Notes: generated from the sequence alone by a model not told the origin. DNA of 15,163 nt from JAGLWP01 sp964444095 (GCA_964444095.1 CAYUEW010000013.1:1-15163); one strand, 5' to 3'; shown: positions 6,378-13,252, numbered from the stretch's first letter. A program made the numbers and translations.

Positions 6378-7079
6378 TTATCTTTTCCTCCTACCAGTTC
6401 TTCTTGGCCTTATCAATCCAACTTTCTTTCCAGGCGGAGCATTTCTCTTTGCAACTTTACTCTTTGGATTCTTTCCTCTACCAGAACCGAATGGATGGTC
6501 TATAACATTAACCTTTACTGCTGAAGTTCTAGGCCATAGCTTATTTTTAGCTTTTGTCATATGGTGCTTTTTCCCAGCCTTCAAAATAGGTTTTTCTGTT
6601 CTACCAGATCCAGCAATTTTACCAATAGTCGCTCTACATTTAAAGTGAAATTTCTTATCTTTTTTTGAAGGCATAGCAACAATAACTCCATCGTCTGAAA
6701 TTCTTTTTACAACTGCGCCATTTCCTGCGCTTCTAACGAACATACCTCCATCTCGAGGTCTTGATTCAACATTATAAATTTGAGTTTTTATTGGAACGTC
6801 TTTTAATTCCATGATATTTCCTTCTTTAATTTCATTACCCCCAAAATTAATTTTTTGTCCTTCAATCATTCCTTTGAAAGCAGGTATATAAAAAACTCCT
6901 TTCTCGTATTTCACTTTTGCCAACGGTGCGCTATGTCCTGCTGAGTTGAATAACTTAAGAACTTCTCCTTCTCCAGTAAGTATTGAAGGATATTTTAATT
7001 TGAATTTGAAAGCTTTTCTTCGAACTCTGTAAGTTTTACTTCCATGTCCTCGCGCCTGTTGTATTATTCTTTTACCCAT
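6378..7079 (-). CDS. rpl2: Ribosomal protein uL2
   Basis: A 233-aa protein next to the peptidyl transferase centre. It carries the family N-terminus MGKRIIQQARGHGSKTYR, the central ESRPRDGGMFVRSAGNGAVV and the late conserved loop VIDHPFGSGRGKNP, followed by RNAPPGKKVGLIRPRRTG. Archaeal uL2 normally has HPFGGG in that loop; here a serine replaces one glycine. Length agrees with archaeal uL2. The start overlaps the uL23 stop as TAATG. Confidence 0.97.
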   Translation of the reverse strand: MGKRIIQQARGHGSKTYRVRRKAFKFKLKYPSILTGEGEVLKLFNSAGHSAPLAKVKYEKGVFYIPAFKGMIEGQKINFGGNEIKEGNIMELKDVPIKTQIYNVESRPRDGGMFVRSAGNGAVVKRISDDGVIVAMPSKKDKKFHFKCRATIGKIAGSGRTEKPILKAGKKHHMTKAKNKLWPRTSAVKVNVIDHPFGSGRGKNPKSKVAKRNAPPGKKVGLIRPRRTGRRKR

Positions 7080-7315
7080 TATATCAATCCTAGTTTCGTA
7101 GCAACATCAATCGCCGGAAACTTTGGTTTTAATTTAACATAAGCATATTTTTTCCCGTTCTTAATTAAAATTCTAACTCTTTCTACTTTAACACTGAACA
7201 TGTCTTCTAATTCTGCTTTTACTTCTGTTCGAGTTTTTCTTTTTTCAACTTCAAAAGTCAAAACATTTTCTCTTTCAATCATCATAACTGCTTTTTCTGT
7301 AACTATTGGTTTCAT
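7079..7315 (-). CDS. rpl23: Ribosomal protein uL23
   Basis: A 78-aa protein at the exit tunnel, where nascent-chain factors dock. It begins MKPIVTEKAVMMIERENVLT, the conserved uL23 opening, and continues with FEVEKRKTRTEVKAELEDM and VRILIKNGKKYAYVKLKP. The first five codons are identical to those of the exonuclease gene and belong to the downstream 70-bp repeat. A GAGGT ribosome binding site (complement of 7323-7327) lies 7 nt upstream, inside a 17-codon micro-ORF whose TGA overlaps this ATG. Confidence 0.96.
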   Translation of the reverse strand: MKPIVTEKAVMMIERENVLTFEVEKRKTRTEVKAELEDMFSVKVERVRILIKNGKKYAYVKLKPKFPAIDVATKLGLI

Positions 7316-7370
7316 TTGAAATACCTCTTATTGCGAATGAATGAAAATTTAATATTTGCTTTCATTTTTT
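7301..7370 (-). repeat. 70-bp direct repeat, copy A (exonuclease end to uL23 start)
   Basis: Matches copy B at 7947-8016 at 67 of 70 positions, offset 646 bp, same orientation. Mismatches are at 7320, 7332 and 7351. The repeat spans the last two lysine codons and TGA of the exonuclease, the micro-ORF with its GAGGT site, and the first five codons of uL23. Similarity stops abruptly at both edges. Confidence 0.97.
7312..7365 (-). CDS. 17-codon micro-ORF before uL23 (copy A)
   Basis: Reads MKANIKFSFIRNKRYFK and stops. Its ATG overlaps the exonuclease TGA as ATGA, and its own TGA overlaps the uL23 ATG as ATGA. The uL23 ribosome binding site AGAGGT lies over codons 13-15. The peptide is strongly basic. 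It may be translated mainly to carry ribosomes across the leader and couple uL23 to the gene before it; a function for the peptide itself cannot be shown. It differs from copy B at three codons, all changing the amino acid. Confidence 0.5.
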   Translation of the reverse strand: MKANIKFSFIRNKRYFK

Positions 7371-7961
7371 GAGTGCCTCCGGAATTTCATATTGAGAATA
7401 TTCTGGAAAAAGATTCTTGCCTTCTAATACTCGTAAGAAACATTCTGCAGTAAGTTTAGCATCTTCTAATGCATTGTGTGCTTGTCTATTGTCTTCCATG
7501 CCACAAAATTCTAAAATCTTAGTTAATCCCATATCACTGTGGTCTTCTTTGATTAAAAATTCCTCATGTAAATCATAATACTTTGCTTGTGCAAAATTAT
7601 GCAAATCAAAACTTCGATAATGGAAAGGCATTTTCAATCCATACTTTATTGCCCTTATCTCTAAAAAAGCAACATCAAATTGAGGGTTCTGACACAAAAA
7701 GTTTTTCATTGGTCTTTCTGCAACCCATTTAAAAAATTTCTCTAAAAGTTCTTTTTGTGATAGTTTATTCTTATCTCTAAGCTCTTCTTCTGTTTTTTCA
7801 ATAACTTCTAATGCTCGCTCTTGAACAATATCCTCGTCGTCGATTCTCGCTTCTTCTAAAAACTCTTCTCCCGTATCTAAACAGTAAGCCCCAATTTGCC
7901 AAATACCACATCTAACTTTATCTACTCCACTTGTTTCAATATCTAAAACTATTGGTTTCAT
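7362..7961 (-). CDS. DEDDh-family 3'-5' exonuclease inside the ribosomal operon
   Basis: A 199-aa predicted exonuclease of the DnaQ/RNase T type, expected to remove nucleotides from 3' ends with two metal ions. All three motifs are visible: Exo I LDIETSG (D7, E9), Exo II QNPQFDVAFLE (D96), and Exo III HNALEDAKLTAECF (H162, D167), which marks the DEDDh subclass. It is a single catalytic domain with no polymerase or helicase fused; DNA or RNA substrate cannot be told from sequence. It sits between uL4 and uL23, which are normally adjacent. Both ends lie in 70-bp direct repeats: its first five codons equal those of uL23, and its final Lys-Lys-stop equals that of uL4. The GAGGT at the complement of 7969-7973 is its ribosome binding site. 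Confidence 0.93.
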   Translation of the reverse strand: MKPIVLDIETSGVDKVRCGIWQIGAYCLDTGEEFLEEARIDDEDIVQERALEVIEKTEEELRDKNKLSQKELLEKFFKWVAERPMKNFLCQNPQFDVAFLEIRAIKYGLKMPFHYRSFDLHNFAQAKYYDLHEEFLIKEDHSDMGLTKILEFCGMEDNRQAHNALEDAKLTAECFLRVLEGKNLFPEYSQYEIPEALKK

Positions 7962-8016
7962 TTGACATACCTCTTATGGCGAATGAATGAAAATTTCATA
8001 TTTGCTTTCATTTTTT
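7947..8016 (-). repeat. 70-bp direct repeat, copy B (uL4 end to exonuclease start)
   Basis: Partner of 7301-7370. It covers the last two lysine codons and TGA of uL4, the micro-ORF, the GAGGT site and the first five codons of the exonuclease. At the three mismatches this copy has G or C where copy A has A or T. Identical blocks are only 19, 11, 18 and 19 nt long, which argues against a simple short k-mer misjoin. Confidence 0.97.
7958..8011 (-). CDS. 17-codon micro-ORF before the exonuclease (copy B)
   Basis: Reads MKANMKFSFIRHKRYVK and stops. Its ATG overlaps the uL4 TGA and its TGA overlaps the exonuclease ATG, each as ATGA, so there is no untranslated base between uL4 and the exonuclease. 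The ribosome binding site AGAGGT for the exonuclease lies within it. Differs from copy A by Met/Ile at codon 5, His/Asn at codon 12 and Val/Phe at codon 16. Confidence 0.5.
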   Translation of the reverse strand: MKANMKFSFIRHKRYVK

Positions 8017-8841
8017 CTCCTCCAATTTTTTAGTTTGAATTTTTTGGGAAGTAGTCAACTTGTTCTCAAGTTCCTTAATTGCTTGTTCAGTGTAAATTGT
8101 TAATCGTCCAAGTCCGCCTTGAGCTAAATCTTTAATTCCTAAATGTGCAACTTTTTTAACATCAAAAGCATTTGTTTTCAAGTCTTCTTTTTCGCTAATA
8201 ACAAGCAACATTCCTGCAGTGCTTTTGTATTTTCTCCCCCTAAGTTTTCCTCTTCCGCTTCGAATACTCTTTTTCTTTATCGCAACATTGAAAAGATTTT
8301 CACCCAAGATTTTTTTCAAGCTAGAAAGAATTTCTTTAATCTTCAAAGAGGTAATTTTATTCTCGACAATTATTGGAACTCCTTTAGCAGATTCAATGCT
8401 ACTATACTTTTTACTAATCATTTTTTCGTTCGCAGTTGCACTTAATGCAGATAAAAATGCTAATCTTATCTCTTTCTTGTTTATCTTTGAAGGATTCATT
8501 CTACTAGCTACTTTTGGAGGATGTGCTCTCATTCCACCTCTTGCAAAAGGAACTTCTGCAGCTTCCCAATTAAACTGGCTACCTTTTCTAGAGAAAATCT
8601 TTCGTGGAACTCTTGAGGCTCCTCGTCCATACCCGCTTCTCCACACATGTCTCCTATGAACTAACTTACCTTTTGCAGCGTGTTGTTTACCTGCAACTGG
8701 CGATGGAGAATATGGTTGTTCTGTTTTTTTAACTTCTAAAACTTTAGCTACAATATCTTCTCTAATTCTTTCAGAAAAACATGAAGGCAATTCAATAGTT
8801 CCTTTTTCTTTTCCTTGTATGTCTAATACTTTTGTTTTCAT
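8008..8841 (-). CDS. rpl4: Ribosomal protein uL4
   Basis: A 277-aa large-subunit protein whose extended loop lines the exit tunnel. The tunnel loop is clear as RSGYGRGASRVPRKIFSRKG (about residues 68-87) and FARGGMRAHPPK (99-110). The archaeal C-terminal part includes RSGRGKLRGRKYKSTAGMLL and ends in a basic tail finishing LEEKK. The start overlaps the uL3 stop as ATGA. Its 3' end is the left edge of the repeated block that also ends the exonuclease gene. Confidence 0.97.
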   Translation of the reverse strand: MKTKVLDIQGKEKGTIELPSCFSERIREDIVAKVLEVKKTEQPYSPSPVAGKQHAAKGKLVHRRHVWRSGYGRGASRVPRKIFSRKGSQFNWEAAEVPFARGGMRAHPPKVASRMNPSKINKKEIRLAFLSALSATANEKMISKKYSSIESAKGVPIIVENKITSLKIKEILSSLKKILGENLFNVAIKKKSIRSGRGKLRGRKYKSTAGMLLVISEKEDLKTNAFDVKKVAHLGIKDLAQGGLGRLTIYTEQAIKELENKLTTSQKIQTKKLEEKK

Positions 8842-9782
8842 CTTAACTCCAATAGTTCATAATCTTTTTTTAATTGTTTTTTAGTTTGCCTTAATGGGGC
8901 GGTAATTAATAATTGTCTTTTTGCAGGTCCTTGAACACTGCCTTTAAGAATCAGATAGTCTGTGTCGATGTTGCCATAATTTTTAATGTTCTTAATTGGT
9001 CTTTCTGAAGATTTTCCTAAATCTACAATTTTGTTATTATAAATAATTCTTGTGAACATTCCAAGTTGTCCAGCTTGTGGAGCTCGGAAAGTAACTCTTG
9101 CAGGATGCCATGGACCTAAACTTCCAGGCCGTCTCCTCCCCTTTTCTGATTTATGAGATTTTAATGTAATTCCAAATCTTTTTACAGGTCCTTGTAATCC
9201 TTTTCCTTTTGTTAAACCTCGAATGTCGATAAGTTGTCCTTGTTCAAGAATATCTAAAATAGAAATTTCTTTGTTAAGATTTGCTTTAACAAATTCTAAT
9301 TTTTCTTCCACACTTCCGTTTAAACCTATTTCGGTTACATCCGGCGCTTTTTTTAATTTAGCATTTTTAACAACAGAATAACAAATTGTTCGAATATCAT
9401 CATAAGTTTCTGGTTTCACATCTTCAATCTTCCCTTTTTTTGTTTTAGGCAACTTCAATACATGCTTAAGTTCTTTATCTAAATTTTCCGCTAAAACTTC
9501 ACTCATTACAATACCATTTTTATAAAATCTAGTAGAAAGTATTTTCATAGGAGGACATTCAATTATTGTGACTGGAATAATAATTTTTTTCCCTTTTGTC
9601 ATAGAATGTTCAGTGTTATCTTTCACATAAGCAGAAGCCATTCCGGCCTTATATGCGATAAATCCCTTAATATTTTTTGATTCTGAAATAGCATCCCAGT
9701 TCGTACTAGGTAGAAACTTATTGGCTCTTTTTCTGGGCCAAAATTGCAAACTTCCTTTTCTCGGTGATTTCCTTGTTGGCAT
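8838..9782 (-). CDS. rpl3: Ribosomal protein uL3
   Basis: A 314-aa large-subunit assembly protein whose loop reaches the peptidyl transferase centre. Features are the archaeal N-terminus PTRKSPRKGSLQFWPRKRA, IAYKAGMASAYV near residue 42, TKGKGLQGPVKRFG at 191-204 and RRPGSLGPWHPARVTF at 217-232. It is the first ribosomal gene of the array. The 79-nt gap to the gene upstream holds a possible promoter, so the array may begin here or be continuous with the 234-aa gene. Confidence 0.97.
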   Translation of the reverse strand: MPTRKSPRKGSLQFWPRKRANKFLPSTNWDAISESKNIKGFIAYKAGMASAYVKDNTEHSMTKGKKIIIPVTIIECPPMKILSTRFYKNGIVMSEVLAENLDKELKHVLKLPKTKKGKIEDVKPETYDDIRTICYSVVKNAKLKKAPDVTEIGLNGSVEEKLEFVKANLNKEISILDILEQGQLIDIRGLTKGKGLQGPVKRFGITLKSHKSEKGRRRPGSLGPWHPARVTFRAPQAGQLGMFTRIIYNNKIVDLGKSSERPIKNIKNYGNIDTDYLILKGSVQGPAKRQLLITAPLRQTKKQLKKDYELLELR

Positions 9783-9809
9783 TTCTTATTATTGTTGCGG
9801 AAATTTTCA

Positions 9810-9817
9810 TTTTAATT
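9810..9817 (-). promoter_or_regulatory. Possible TATA box for the ribosomal operon
   Basis: On the minus strand AATTAAAA is centred about 31 nt before the uL3 ATG at 9782. A start site 24-27 nt downstream would leave a leader of only a few bases. AT-rich background makes this weak. Confidence 0.35.
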
Positions 9818-9837
9818 ACCCTGGATAAATTAGTTAG

Positions 9838-9842
9838 AAAAA
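9838..9842 (-). terminator. Possible T-tract terminator after the 234-aa gene
   Basis: The minus strand reads CCTTATTTTTCTAAC about 20 nt after the TGA at 9862-9864. A run of T is the usual archaeal termination signal, but five Ts in this AT-rich DNA is only suggestive. Confidence 0.25.
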
Positions 9843-9861
9843 TAAGGTTTTTAAGGCTTTC

Positions 9862-10566
9862 TCATGCCACGAATTCCTTCTCTTCTGTAAAAACTTGTTC
9901 GTCAATTACTATGTTTCTAATTACCCTTCCCTTTTTTTGAGACCTCTCCCTTACTTTAGCAAAATCCTTCTCATTTTGCAGTTCTTTTGGAATAATTATT
10001 TCTTCAATTTTAAAAGTATGATTAATATTCGCGTCCTTGAAACTAGCATCTTCAAATACAAAACTTTTGAGAATTTCTTTGTCTTTAGTAACAAGTTTGC
10101 AAAAATCTGGTTTTGGTGCTTCCCCTTTGTTTTTAGCTTTAGAAGCTTTGGGAGCTTTTGGTTTAATCTTTAATTTTTCTTCTCCAACCTCAAAACTTAA
10201 AGCAAAAAAAGTTTTGGGCAAATCATTCAAAAGAGAAAGGATTTCTGTTCCAGACATTTCTTCATCAAGAAGATAGCGCTTCACACCTTGAAATTGTTTT
10301 TTATCTTTAAAATTTAATTTTCCAGTTAAATCATTTGTTGAAACAATTGCCCCAGTAATCTGTGTTTTTCCCGCTCCAAGTTTTTCTGCCATCGTCCGAA
10401 CAAATTCATTTGCGAATTCTGCAGAAGTTGTAATAGTTGCTTTGCCTCCAGAACATTTAACTTTCACTAATGCCCGATTTCCGAATTCTCCTCGACTATA
10501 CTTTTGAAATTGCAAGTGAACACTCTCGTCCACATTCCCATCAAATATTTTTTTTATGAAATTCAT
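9862..10566 (-). CDS. Unknown 234-aa protein upstream of uL3
   Basis: No function recognised. The N-terminal half (residues 1-125) looks like a compact soluble alpha/beta domain beginning MNFIKKIFDGNVDESVHLQF, with TISTSAEFANEFVRTMAEKL-like helix content near residues 45-65. Residues about 130-150 are a Lys/Ala/Pro-rich linker (KPKAPKASKAKNKGEAPKP). The remainder is charged and probably forms a second small domain. No signal peptide or membrane segment. It shares a 53-nt divergent promoter region with the AI-2E family gene and lies 79 nt before uL3, so it may be expressed with the ribosomal array. It resembles conserved unknown proteins of small archaea from memory only. Confidence 0.8.
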   Translation of the reverse strand: MNFIKKIFDGNVDESVHLQFQKYSRGEFGNRALVKVKCSGGKATITTSAEFANEFVRTMAEKLGAGKTQITGAIVSTNDLTGKLNFKDKKQFQGVKRYLLDEEMSGTEILSLLNDLPKTFFALSFEVGEEKLKIKPKAPKASKAKNKGEAPKPDFCKLVTKDKEILKSFVFEDASFKDANINHTFKIEEIIIPKELQNEKDFAKVRERSQKKGRVIRNIVIDEQVFTEEKEFVA

Positions 10567-10592
10567 TCTTTAAAGAATTTATATCACAAACC

Positions 10593-10600
10593 TTTATAAA
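10593..10600. promoter_or_regulatory. Palindromic TATA box between two divergent genes
   Basis: TTTATAAA is its own reverse complement. Its centre is 24 nt from the ATG of the rightward gene at 10620 and about 30 nt from the ATG of the leftward gene at 10566. This spacing would give a leaderless rightward transcript and a leftward leader of about 5 nt. On the leftward strand the box is preceded by purine/AT-rich GGTTAAAA, a plausible BRE. A second AT-rich stretch at 10578-10584 is too close to the leftward ATG. Confidence 0.6.
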
Positions 10601-10619
10601 TTTTAACCACTTTTGATAA

Positions 10620-11663
10620 ATGAAAATGGAAGAAGTTTATGTAAAAAAAATTCTCACTGTAACAATTTTGTTGGCTCTTGCAGCCTTAGCTTTTTTTCTT
10701 CTTAAACCGATTTTGTTATCAATTATTTTAGGAATTTTTTTAGCGTTTATTTTTATGCCTTTGTATAATAAATTACAAAAATTAATCAAATTAAAAGGGC
10801 TGTCTGCAATAATTATTTGTGTTTTGTTACTGGGTTTAGTTTTGCTTCCTTTTTATTTTTTAATTCCAATTTTCGTAGATCAAGCAGTTGGAATTTATTC
10901 TTCTTCACAACAGATAGATTTTACAACAATTGTTAAAAATATTTTCCCCTCTGTGATTTCTACAGATAAATTTTCAGAAGAACTAGGTTCTATGTTTTAT
11001 ACTCTTGTTACAAGAATTACCAATTCGATTATTGCTTATCTTTCCCAACTAATTCTTAATGCTCCTAAGATGCTATTGCAATGGGTTATTATCCTATTCA
11101 CGTTTTATTTTGTACTTATCAACAAAAAGGAATTTTTTGTTTATGTACAAAGCCTATTACCTTTTTCAAAAGAAATTGAGAAAAAAATAATAAATCAAAC
11201 AAAGATGGTCACAAGTTCGGTTATTTATGGGCAAGTAATCATTGGGATTATTCAAGGAATTATAGCAGGAATTGGTTTAATGATATTTAAGGTGCCTAAT
11301 GCTCTTTTGCTCACAGTTGTAATGTGTATCGCAGGAATTCTTCCAATTATTGGTACTGTAATAATCTGGGTTCCAATAGCCATATTCCTTCTTATTGATG
11401 GAAATGCGGGTGCAGCATTGGGAGTTGTTATTTTTGGATTTATCTCTTCTATTGTTGATAATTTTTTAAGACCAATAATTGTTTCAAGGAGAGCCAAGAT
11501 TCATCCTGCAATTTTATTAGCAGGGATGGTTGGTGGGCTTTATGCATTTGGAGTTTTAGGATTTATTTTAGGGCCTTTAATCTTGGCGTATCTTTTGATT
11601 TTATTAGAAGTTTACCAAGGAAAAAAGATTAAGGCAAGCCCACTTCAGTTAGAAACTAGTTAA
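10620..11663 (+). CDS. AI-2E family (UPF0118) membrane protein
   Basis: A 347-aa polytopic membrane protein. The order is typical of the AI-2E/PerM family: two hydrophobic helices at about residues 10-48 including LLKPILLSIILGIFLAFIFM, another at 60-85, a soluble loop at about 87-145, then a C-terminal bundle from about 150 with GQVIIGIIQGIIAGIGLMIF, VPNALLLTVVMCIAGILPII and the conserved IVDNFLRPIIVSRRAKIHPA. Family members export small molecules or act in ion/H+ antiport; the substrate here is unknown. An ATG two codons downstream (10626) is an alternative start, but 10620 fits the TATA spacing. The 3' end is 35 nt before the AMP phosphorylase gene. Confidence 0.9.
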   Translation: MKMEEVYVKKILTVTILLALAALAFFLLKPILLSIILGIFLAFIFMPLYNKLQKLIKLKGLSAIIICVLLLGLVLLPFYFLIPIFVDQAVGIYSSSQQIDFTTIVKNIFPSVISTDKFSEELGSMFYTLVTRITNSIIAYLSQLILNAPKMLLQWVIILFTFYFVLINKKEFFVYVQSLLPFSKEIEKKIINQTKMVTSSVIYGQVIIGIIQGIIAGIGLMIFKVPNALLLTVVMCIAGILPIIGTVIIWVPIAIFLLIDGNAGAALGVVIFGFISSIVDNFLRPIIVSRRAKIHPAILLAGMVGGLYAFGVLGFILGPLILAYLLILLEVYQGKKIKASPLQLETS

Positions 11664-11670
11664 ATATAAA
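11662..11670 (+). promoter_or_regulatory. Possible TATA box for AMP phosphorylase
   Basis: AAATATAAA directly follows, and partly overlaps, the stop codon of the AI-2E family gene. Its centre is about 33 nt before the ATG at 11699, predicting a leader of fewer than 10 nt. Confidence 0.5.
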
Positions 11671-11698
11671 AATCAGTTTTTCTAATTAATAAGAAGAG

Positions 11699-13180
11699 AT
11701 GAAATTAAAAATAAAATTGCTTGATTGGTCTGCTGGGCTTCCCGTTGCTATGTTAGATGAAGAGACTGCTAAGAAAATGGGGGTGCACACAAAAGACCGT
11801 ATCTTTATTGAAACCATTTCTGGAAAGCACCAAAAATTTTCTACAATTATTGATACAATAAAAAAATTTATCGGAAAAAATGAGATTGCAGTTTCTTCTG
11901 AACTTGCAGAAAAATTAGGATTAAGACAAGGACAAAAGGTCAATGTTAATCTTTCTCCCGCATCAAAAAGTTCAATGTACATTCGGAAAAAACTTGATAA
12001 AAAAAAGCTAACTCAAAAAGAAATAAATGAAATCATTAAAGATATAGTTAATAATTCTTTATCTGAACCAGAGATTGCGCTTTTTGTTTCAGCGATGTAT
12101 GAAAATGGGATGGATATGAAAGAAGTAGTCTATTTGATAAAAGCAATTTCTAAAACTGGGAATCAAATAAAGTTTAAGAGTAAATATGTTGTAGATAAAC
12201 ATTCTATTGGGGGGATTCCTGGGAACAGAACAACTCCGATTGTTGTTGCAATTTGTGCAGCTGCAGGATTAGTAATGCCAAAGACCTCTTCAAGAGCGAT
12301 TACAAGTGCAGCAGGAACTGCGGATGTCATAGAAACAATCGCGAAAGTAGAATTTTCAGCAAAAGAATTAAAAAAAATAGTGCAGAAAACAAATGGTTGT
12401 TTAATCTGGGGGGGTTCTTTAGGAATTGTGCCAGCAGATTCAAAGATAATAAGAATTGAAAGGATTTTAAAAATTGACCCAGAGTCTCAATTACTTGCGT
12501 CAATTATGTCAAAGAAATTAGCTGTGGGGAGTAAATACATACTCATTGATATTCCTTATGGAAAACATGCAAAAGTCAATAAAAGTCAAGCCTTAAAATT
12601 AAAAGAAAAATTTGAATATCTTGGAAAAGCTTTCCATAAAAAATTAAAAGTAGTTTTAATAGAAAGCAAAGAACCAATGGGAACCGGGGTTGGGCCGGTT
12701 TTAGAATTATTAGATGTTATAAAAGTTTTAGATCCTGTTCAAGAAGGTCCGAAAGATTTAGAAGAGAAATCCTTATTTTTAGCAGGTGAACTTTTAGAAA
12801 TGACTTCTAAAGCAAAGAAAGGAAAAGGAATAGAAATGGCAAAGGAAATTTTAGAATCTGGGAAAGCATTTGAAAAATTTACTGCAATTATTAAAGCTCA
12901 AAAAGGTTCATTTAAGAAAATTAGGCCCGCGAAATTTAAGAAAATTATCCTTGCACCAAGAACAGGGACAATAAAAGAAATAAACAATAAAAAAATAAAT
13001 TCTTTAGCGAGGGTAGCCGGGTGCCCAGTTGATAAGTTTGCAGGCCTTAAAATTTATGTTTCTGTGAAAGATAAAGTTAAGAAAGGGGATAAAATTATGA
13101 CAGTTTACTCAGAATCAAGAACAAGAATAAAAGAAGCAATTAAATTTTATACTAAGGAAAAGCCAGTTAGTTTCAAATAA
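11699..13180 (+). CDS. deoA: AMP phosphorylase
   Basis: A 493-aa archaeal enzyme of the thymidine phosphorylase family. It cleaves AMP (and CMP/UMP) with phosphate to the free base and ribose 1,5-bisphosphate, the first step of the archaeal nucleotide salvage route through ribose-1,5-bisphosphate isomerase and form III RuBisCO. Visible are the N-terminal domain specific to archaeal AMP phosphorylases (residues 1-85), the phosphate/substrate-binding KHSIGGIPGNRTTP (167-180), TSSRAITSAAGTAD (196-209) and the C-terminal PRTGTIKEIN domain with GCPVDKFAGL. Length is close to the family norm of about 500. The isomerase and RuBisCO genes are not in this window. Confidence 0.95.
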   Translation: MKLKIKLLDWSAGLPVAMLDEETAKKMGVHTKDRIFIETISGKHQKFSTIIDTIKKFIGKNEIAVSSELAEKLGLRQGQKVNVNLSPASKSSMYIRKKLDKKKLTQKEINEIIKDIVNNSLSEPEIALFVSAMYENGMDMKEVVYLIKAISKTGNQIKFKSKYVVDKHSIGGIPGNRTTPIVVAICAAAGLVMPKTSSRAITSAAGTADVIETIAKVEFSAKELKKIVQKTNGCLIWGGSLGIVPADSKIIRIERILKIDPESQLLASIMSKKLAVGSKYILIDIPYGKHAKVNKSQALKLKEKFEYLGKAFHKKLKVVLIESKEPMGTGVGPVLELLDVIKVLDPVQEGPKDLEEKSLFLAGELLEMTSKAKKGKGIEMAKEILESGKAFEKFTAIIKAQKGSFKKIRPAKFKKIILAPRTGTIKEINNKKINSLARVAGCPVDKFAGLKIYVSVKDKVKKGDKIMTVYSESRTRIKEAIKFYTKEKPVSFK

Positions 13181-13214
13181 CTCTTTCATACCTATCACTA
13201 GAAGACAATAAAGC

Positions 13215-13222
13215 TTTTAAAA
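13215..13222 (+). promoter_or_regulatory. Possible TATA box for the glycosyltransferase
   Basis: TTTTAAAA centred about 34 nt before the ATG at 13253, in the 72-nt gap after AMP phosphorylase. A second AT-rich box at 13233-13240 is nearer than expected. Weak because of the AT-rich background. Confidence 0.4.
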
Positions 13223-13252
13223 AATTATTTCATTTATTTAACTTATTCAACA

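Noticed and set aside
7955..8016. The near-palindrome ATGAAATTTTCAT in the leader as an RNA hairpin
   Set aside because: The arms are separated by a single base, so no RNA loop can form, and copy A has lost the symmetry.
9700..9806. Short ORF starting at the ATG complement of 9804-9806 and overlapping the uL3 start in another frame
   Set aside because: It reads about 30 codons, runs inside uL3, has no ribosome binding site and sits on the proposed promoter. It is probably chance.
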